A DNA stretch of 64,000 nt from Prorocentrum cordatum (lineage: Eukaryota > Sar > Dinophyceae > Prorocentrales > Prorocentraceae), in contig CAUYUJ010014264.1 of assembly GCA_963575745.1 (NCBI GenBank), positions 1 through 64,000 on the forward strand. Reading direction: 5' to 3'. The notes under the pieces were generated by a model. It did not search any database and was not told the DNA's origin. It worked only from the letters and a program-made list of their open reading frames with translations. Of the stretch, positions 60,032 to 64,000 are shown in pieces; the first letter of the stretch is position 1, and each line of letters opens with the position of its first letter. Position numbers and translations under genes: made by a program.

Positions 60032-61198
60032 ATGGCCCCAGCCACGCCGCCATGGCAGCGCCGCGCCAACGAGCGCAACGACGCATGGTACGCAGGCTGG
60101 AGTTACACGGGGAACGACAAGGGCAACAAAGGCTATGGAAAAGGAGCTGGAGGCCGTTCAGGCCAAGGCAACCAGCAGCAGAACTTCTGGAAGTGCGGGC
60201 AATGTCTCTGTGGAAAGAACTTGGGGAGCTACTGGTTCTGCAAGCACTGCAAGGCGCCGAGGCCCGAGCCCAGTGATCCCGAGCTCGACCGTTTGGGAGC
60301 TTGGGCGAACGGGCCGCCAGCCCTGCAGCCAGGACCCCAGCCGATTCCGACTGGGGAGGCGCTCAGCGAGGAGGAGCTCGAGCGCATGGTGTCCTTGGCC
60401 AATCGCTTTGGTGATGTGGCCGCAGCCAGCCAGTACAAGGTCGCGCTGGAGCGGCTCCGCGCGGCCAACAAAGTGCCAGAGGAGAAGCCGCTCCAGCAGA
60501 GGGCCACCGCAGCCCATCAGCGAGTTCAGTTCCTCGAGAAGAAGCTCAACGGTGAAATCGACAAGTTGGAGAAGTGGAGAGCCTGGTGTCAAGAGAAGGC
60601 CACAGTTGTCCAACAGCTCTCGAGCGAGCTCGAGGAGGCCGATGCGCAGCACAAAGCGTTGGTGGACCAGCTACACAGCTCAGTGTGCGATAAGAAGGTG
60701 GTTGCTCCTCAGCCTGCTGGGCTCAAGCTTCGCGATATTGTGGACGGCCAGTTGGACTGTCTCGAGTTCGTGGACGCTGGGGAGATCTTCAGCGTGCCTG
60801 AGGACGAGTACGTTGTCACAGAGGGCGACAAGCATATTCTGCGCGACAGAACGAACGAGTTCAAGGCACACATCGCCAGGGTGACCAATGAAGCCTTCGG
60901 CGGTATCATCAGCCAGTTGGACACTATCAAGCAGCAGCACGCGCAGCACATGGAAATATTGGGGAGGAAACGACGTAAAGCAGCAGAAGAAGAGGATCAG
61001 CTTGCAGGTGGAGGAGATGCAGCACAGGGAGCAGCAGCGACGGCAGCTCCAGGGACAGGAGCTCCAGCTTCGGGATCCTCGTGCGCGGGCACAGCTGGGG
61101 CTGCTGGAGGGGGCGAGAACGTCAGGGAGCGAGCTCGACGTGCATCGTCCCAGGCACCTCCCCCTGCACCAGAGCAGGCTGCAGCGGCATCCGCGTGA
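60032..61198 (+). CDS. LINE ORF1: RanBP2-type zinc finger and coiled coil
   Basis: 388 codons. After a basic, glycine/aromatic-rich N-terminus, residues about 53-73 form W-x-C-x2-C-x4-N-x6-C-x2-C (within FWKCGQCLCGKNLGSYWFCK), close to the RanBP2 zinc-finger pattern, a fold that can bind single-stranded RNA. From about residue 110 a long heptad-like helix follows (EELERMVSLANRFGDVAAAS; EKKLNGEIDKLEKWRAWCQE), then an alanine-rich C-terminus. A nucleic-acid-binding, oligomerising ORF1 fits a LINE. ATG at 60032 is the first of the frame after the leader. In the last 80 codons another frame (EEMQHREQQRRQLQGQELQL) looks more like coiled coil, so a late frameshift is possible. Confidence 0.75.
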   Translation: MAPATPPWQRRANERNDAWYAGWSYTGNDKGNKGYGKGAGGRSGQGNQQQNFWKCGQCLCGKNLGSYWFCKHCKAPRPEPSDPELDRLGAWANGPPALQPGPQPIPTGEALSEEELERMVSLANRFGDVAAASQYKVALERLRAANKVPEEKPLQQRATAAHQRVQFLEKKLNGEIDKLEKWRAWCQEKATVVQQLSSELEEADAQHKALVDQLHSSVCDKKVVAPQPAGLKLRDIVDGQLDCLEFVDAGEIFSVPEDEYVVTEGDKHILRDRTNEFKAHIARVTNEAFGGIISQLDTIKQQHAQHMEILGRKRRKAAEEEDQLAGGGDAAQGAAATAAPGTGAPASGSSCAGTAGAAGGGENVRERARRASSQAPPPAPEQAAAASA

Positions 61199-61272
61199 GC
61201 GCGCAGGGGGACGGTAACCAGATGGGCCAGCTGTTGGGCCTGAGCATCAGCATCTTCTACCTCATCTGATAG

Positions 61273-61770
61273 CCCCCCCAGAGGGGCACCTTTTTGCGAG
61301 TAGATGCGCCTCCTGCAGAGAGCCGGCGTGCGCCAGACCCTGCAGAGGCGCACCAGCTTTTAAATCGGCTGTGCCGTTTTCCGCCCCCCGAGCCAGGGTC
61401 CGAGCCCTTGGGTGAGTTTCTGCGTCTAGGCAGCCCTGGACTGGAAAGTTTTGAATTGGTTGTGGAGACGGCCAACGTCACCTCCTGGGGATCGGCTAAG
61501 CCCCGGCTGCAACGTTCTGAAGCACATATTATCTTGATGCAAGAGCACAAGTTGGTCCTCGACGACCAAATTGAAGAGTCCTCCAGCTGGGCCCTCAAGC
61601 AAGGCTGGAAGGCTCGGTTCGCGGCGGCTGAGGCTGGAGTAGGCTCAGGAGCTTCGGGCGGGGTGGCGATCTTCGTCCGTTCGTTTCTGGGATGCTACGA
61701 CCTGGAGGCTGGCCACAAAATATACAAAGCAAGAGCTGTCGGTTGTTGGGTGCAGGTTCTTGGGGGGTGA
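61273..61770 (+). CDS. LINE ORF2, part 1: N-terminal half of AP-type endonuclease
   Basis: Open from the stop at 61270-61272, with no ATG near the beginning. It contains TANVTSWGSAKPRL (Asn of motif I), ILMQEHKL (catalytic Glu at 61543-61545) and ASGGVAIFVRS, as in exonuclease-endonuclease-phosphatase domains that nick target DNA for LINEs. It stops at TGA 61768-61770 because a run of G (61762-61767) is one base too long. Dropping one G would carry the frame on into part 2. Whether the extra G is real or an assembly error cannot be told here. Initiation might be by re-initiation or frameshifting from ORF1. Confidence 0.75.
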   Translation, partial: PPQRGTFLRVDAPPAESRRAPDPAEAHQLLNRLCRFPPPEPGSEPLGEFLRLGSPGLESFELVVETANVTSWGSAKPRLQRSEAHIILMQEHKLVLDDQIEESSSWALKQGWKARFAAAEAGVGSGASGGVAIFVRSFLGCYDLEAGHKIYKARAVGCWVQVLGG

Positions 61771-64000
61771 ATCGATATTTTGCATCTCGACCTACTTGCG
61801 CGACTCCGAGGGGCTCTCCGTTGAGAACCTCAAGATTTTGGCCATGATCGGGGCAGCGGCGCAGTGCTACCGCAAGCCTCACATCATCGGAGGCGACTTC
61901 GACATGGAGCCAGCCGAGCTACATGAATGTGACTTGGCAGGCAGTTTATCCAGTTGCATAGTGTACCCAGAAGTGAAGGGTACGCGTGCAACGACGGCCT
62001 CGAGCACGGTCAGGCTGTTAGACTACATGGTGGTCTCGGGAGGCCTGTCGAAAGGTATCCAGTCCGCCAGGGTGATTTTGGAGAGCGATCTGAAGACTCA
62101 CACGCCCGTCCAAAGTAAGTTCTACCCCACCCTCGCGGACATTAAGTTCCTCACGTTCTCCAAGCCTCCAGTGATACCCGCGCAGCGCCCTATAGGTCCT
62201 TGCCCTGAGCCCCCGTCTTGGGACGACGCCCTGGATTGCGCCACTTACGGGCTCTCACTGGTTCGCGAAGGAGCCCCACGTAATAAGATTCTGAGGCGCA
62301 TGAATTTGGCCCACAAGATTTGGGCCAACACAGCAGAAAAAGAATTGATTGCCAGTCGACAGATCGACATCCCGCTGTTAGGTACGAGGGGCAGGTTGCC
62401 TAAGTTGATTTGGAGGTCAGCTTTAGAAGTAGACAAAAGGAAAGACGTCAGGCAACCTGCTTTGTTGACGCTGCGCTGGCTGGAGAGCACGCTCCGTCTT
62501 TTTATCAGCCCGCTGCGCGCCCTGGACGTTTCGGCGGCGACGGAGGCCCCAGCTTCCGAAGTTGGGGCGCCGGCATGGTTGCCGCAATCCGATATACTTT
62601 TTGAGAGCCAAGCTCCGCCAGGACCGACACCGACAGTCCCCGCGCCAGCGCGCTCTCGCGTGCTCCGCCAGCTTCGTGGTGCACGTGCTTGCCTAGCCGA
62701 CCCCCCGGCCTGCATAGGCCGACACTTGGAAGAGTTCTCAGAGACTTATGACTACATCAAAGGCTTTATCCAGGTTCAGGACATAGGTAAGGTCTTCGAG
62801 GTTTCGGAGGTTCTTGGGGGGTTAGATCTGGGCTGCAGCGTCTTAGACAAGATCTCCGAGGACTTAGGGGCGTACTCTTTGAAGGCTAAGTCGGAGGCTC
62901 AGAAGTCTTGGAAGGCCCGGTTATGCGACGGGGTTGATAAAGGGGCGGGGAGAGCTCATGCGTGGACTCGTCTCCCCAAAGCGTGGCAACCCACTGCCAC
63001 CCTCTCGGCCCAAGGGGCTGCGCTGGCGGACCCCAAATCGTTGTTGGCCTCTGAGGCCCAGAAGTTCGGTAAGCTTTGGCAGGCCTCCAAGACGCCAGAG
63101 TTGCCCGAACAAGTTGAGTACATTCAGCCCCTCGGTTTTGTGCCGCCACCAGGGATGAGGGCAGTATCGCATCGGTATAAGCTCACGTCCGCGACCTCCG
63201 TGGACGGCTTCCACATGCGCCACTTCAGCAGCATCTCTGATCAAGGTTTGCTGGCACTGATGTCTTTATATGCCGTCATGGAGGCGACCTCCATCCTGCC
63301 GAATCAAGTCCGCACGATTGTGGTCCCGCTTTTAGCCAAACCTGCAGGAGGTTGGAGACCTATTGGGTTGTTCAGCAGTTTTTATCGCTTTTGGGGCAAG
63401 CTTCGGAGACGCATTGCGGCGTCTTGGGGGGCTTCCAATTGGCGCCCGTACTTGGCGGCGGGGCCCTTCTCGGGAGCTTCGGACGTGGTCTGGAGGCAAG
63501 CGGTGAGGTCTGAAAAAGCTGTTCGCCCAGGGCCCCATAAGCAGTCCAAGAGCCTCAAGGGAACGCCCAAGAAAGAAGAAAAGACGGTGGCCTGTACGGT
63601 TCTATGGGGCCTCCTGAAGTACTACGAGACTATTGTGATGTCCATCCTGGGAGATAGATGCGAGCTGCTAGCGTTACCGAAGCAGCTGTACCGTGTAAGC
63701 ATCGCCGCGTACAAGGGTCCACGCTTCTTGGCGATGGCCAGCATGGTGCATGGCCCTCACTTTGCCTCTTCAGGAGTTATCGCAGGCTGTTCTGTGGCGA
63801 CCACTTATATTAGAGAGTACGCCATTCCCACAGTAGACTGCATCACTTTCCCGCCCCTCACGTCCTTGGACATATATATCGATGATTATGGCATGTCGTT
63901 CACAGGTAAGCCCGAGCAAGTAGCATATGATATTATTCACACGGCGGCACAGCTATACGTTGGACTCACTGGAGAGATGTGCGTACAAGTTGCCCAGGAC
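61769..64000 (+). CDS. LINE ORF2, part 2: endonuclease C-terminus and reverse transcriptase
   Basis: Open for about 744 codons to the window edge. The endonuclease continues with IIGGDFDMEP (61883; GDFN in most relatives), LLDYMVVS and KTHTPV (catalytic His at 62099-62101). A linker of about 380 codons follows, then reverse transcriptase: LLAKPAGGWRPIGLFSSF (fingers, about 63333), motif A VLWGLLKYYETI (63602), motif B SSGVIAGCSVAT (about 63766) and motif C YIDD (63875-63886). In motif A the expected aspartate is glycine (GGC, 63608-63610), one base from GAC. With the frameshift this makes the copy probably inactive. Thumb and any RNase H are beyond the window. Confidence 0.85.

Larger units (their letters stand above)
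59932..64000 (+). mobile_element. LINE-type retrotransposon, right end outside the window
   Basis: A 5' leader of about 100 bp follows the TCC tract, then ORF1 (zinc finger plus coiled coil), then ORF2 (AP-type endonuclease and reverse transcriptase). The order is that of non-LTR retrotransposons. No long terminal repeat is present. The 3' part, including any RNase H, lies outside. Confidence 0.85.

Overview
The window looks like nuclear DNA of a dinoflagellate. The reasons are: very GC-rich sequence, little recognisable contiguous coding sequence, many short coding-like islands on the + strand separated by short repeats, intron-like boundaries with GC and GA donors (both reported for dinoflagellates), and a dinoflagellate-style LINE at the right end. 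A Prorocentrum-like genome would fit the base composition, but the genus cannot be fixed from the sequence alone.

The most interesting content is two families of short interspersed elements that behave like introners (transposons that act as introns). Family F1 has 15 full copies of 124-133 bp between 9.4 and 58.3 kb. It has near-perfect terminal inverted repeats, a GC (once GT) at its left edge and AG at its right edge in every copy. All 15 copies point the same way. At several copies the coding-like sequence on the two sides joins in frame when the element is removed. Family F2 has four copies of about 150-160 bp, also all in one direction, with GA at the left and AG at the right in the best copies. 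A third family, F3 (about 185 bp, CCCAGAC termini), occurs in both directions and serves as an internal control.

Layout. 0-9 kb: GC-rich islands, CA, TATG and CT microsatellites, a possible small protein at 4.06-4.44 kb, F2 copy 1, and a duplicated CTGATCCTC-rich block. 9-24 kb: F1 copies, candidate exons, TCC tracts, and a 160-bp exact tandem repeat (16.3-17.0 kb). 24-30 kb: composite CTTGGGG minisatellite, then a roughly 5-kb tandem array of irregular 0.4-0.9 kb units. 30-32 kb: a broken reverse-strand retroelement fragment with an RNase H end and a zinc-binding tail. 32-48 kb: candidate exons, F1 and F2 copies, nested terminal-inverted-repeat elements, a 538-bp fold-back element, GGA tracts, and one 100-bp assembly gap. 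48-54 kb: CTTGGGG minisatellite with 300-bp higher-order units, and an exon pair around an F1 copy. 54-60 kb: a 42-bp minisatellite, fold-back elements built of GCATCGCCGATG, further exons, and long TCC tracts. 60-64 kb: a LINE with a RanBP2-type zinc-finger ORF1 and an endonuclease/reverse-transcriptase ORF2 that runs off the window. ORF2 carries a frameshift and a changed catalytic residue.

No complete host gene can be assembled here. Candidate exons are reported as such, chosen by open frame, non-repetitive protein-like composition and position against the repeats. Homology searches and transcripts would be needed to name them. No rRNA, tRNA, spliced-leader gene or CRISPR array was found.
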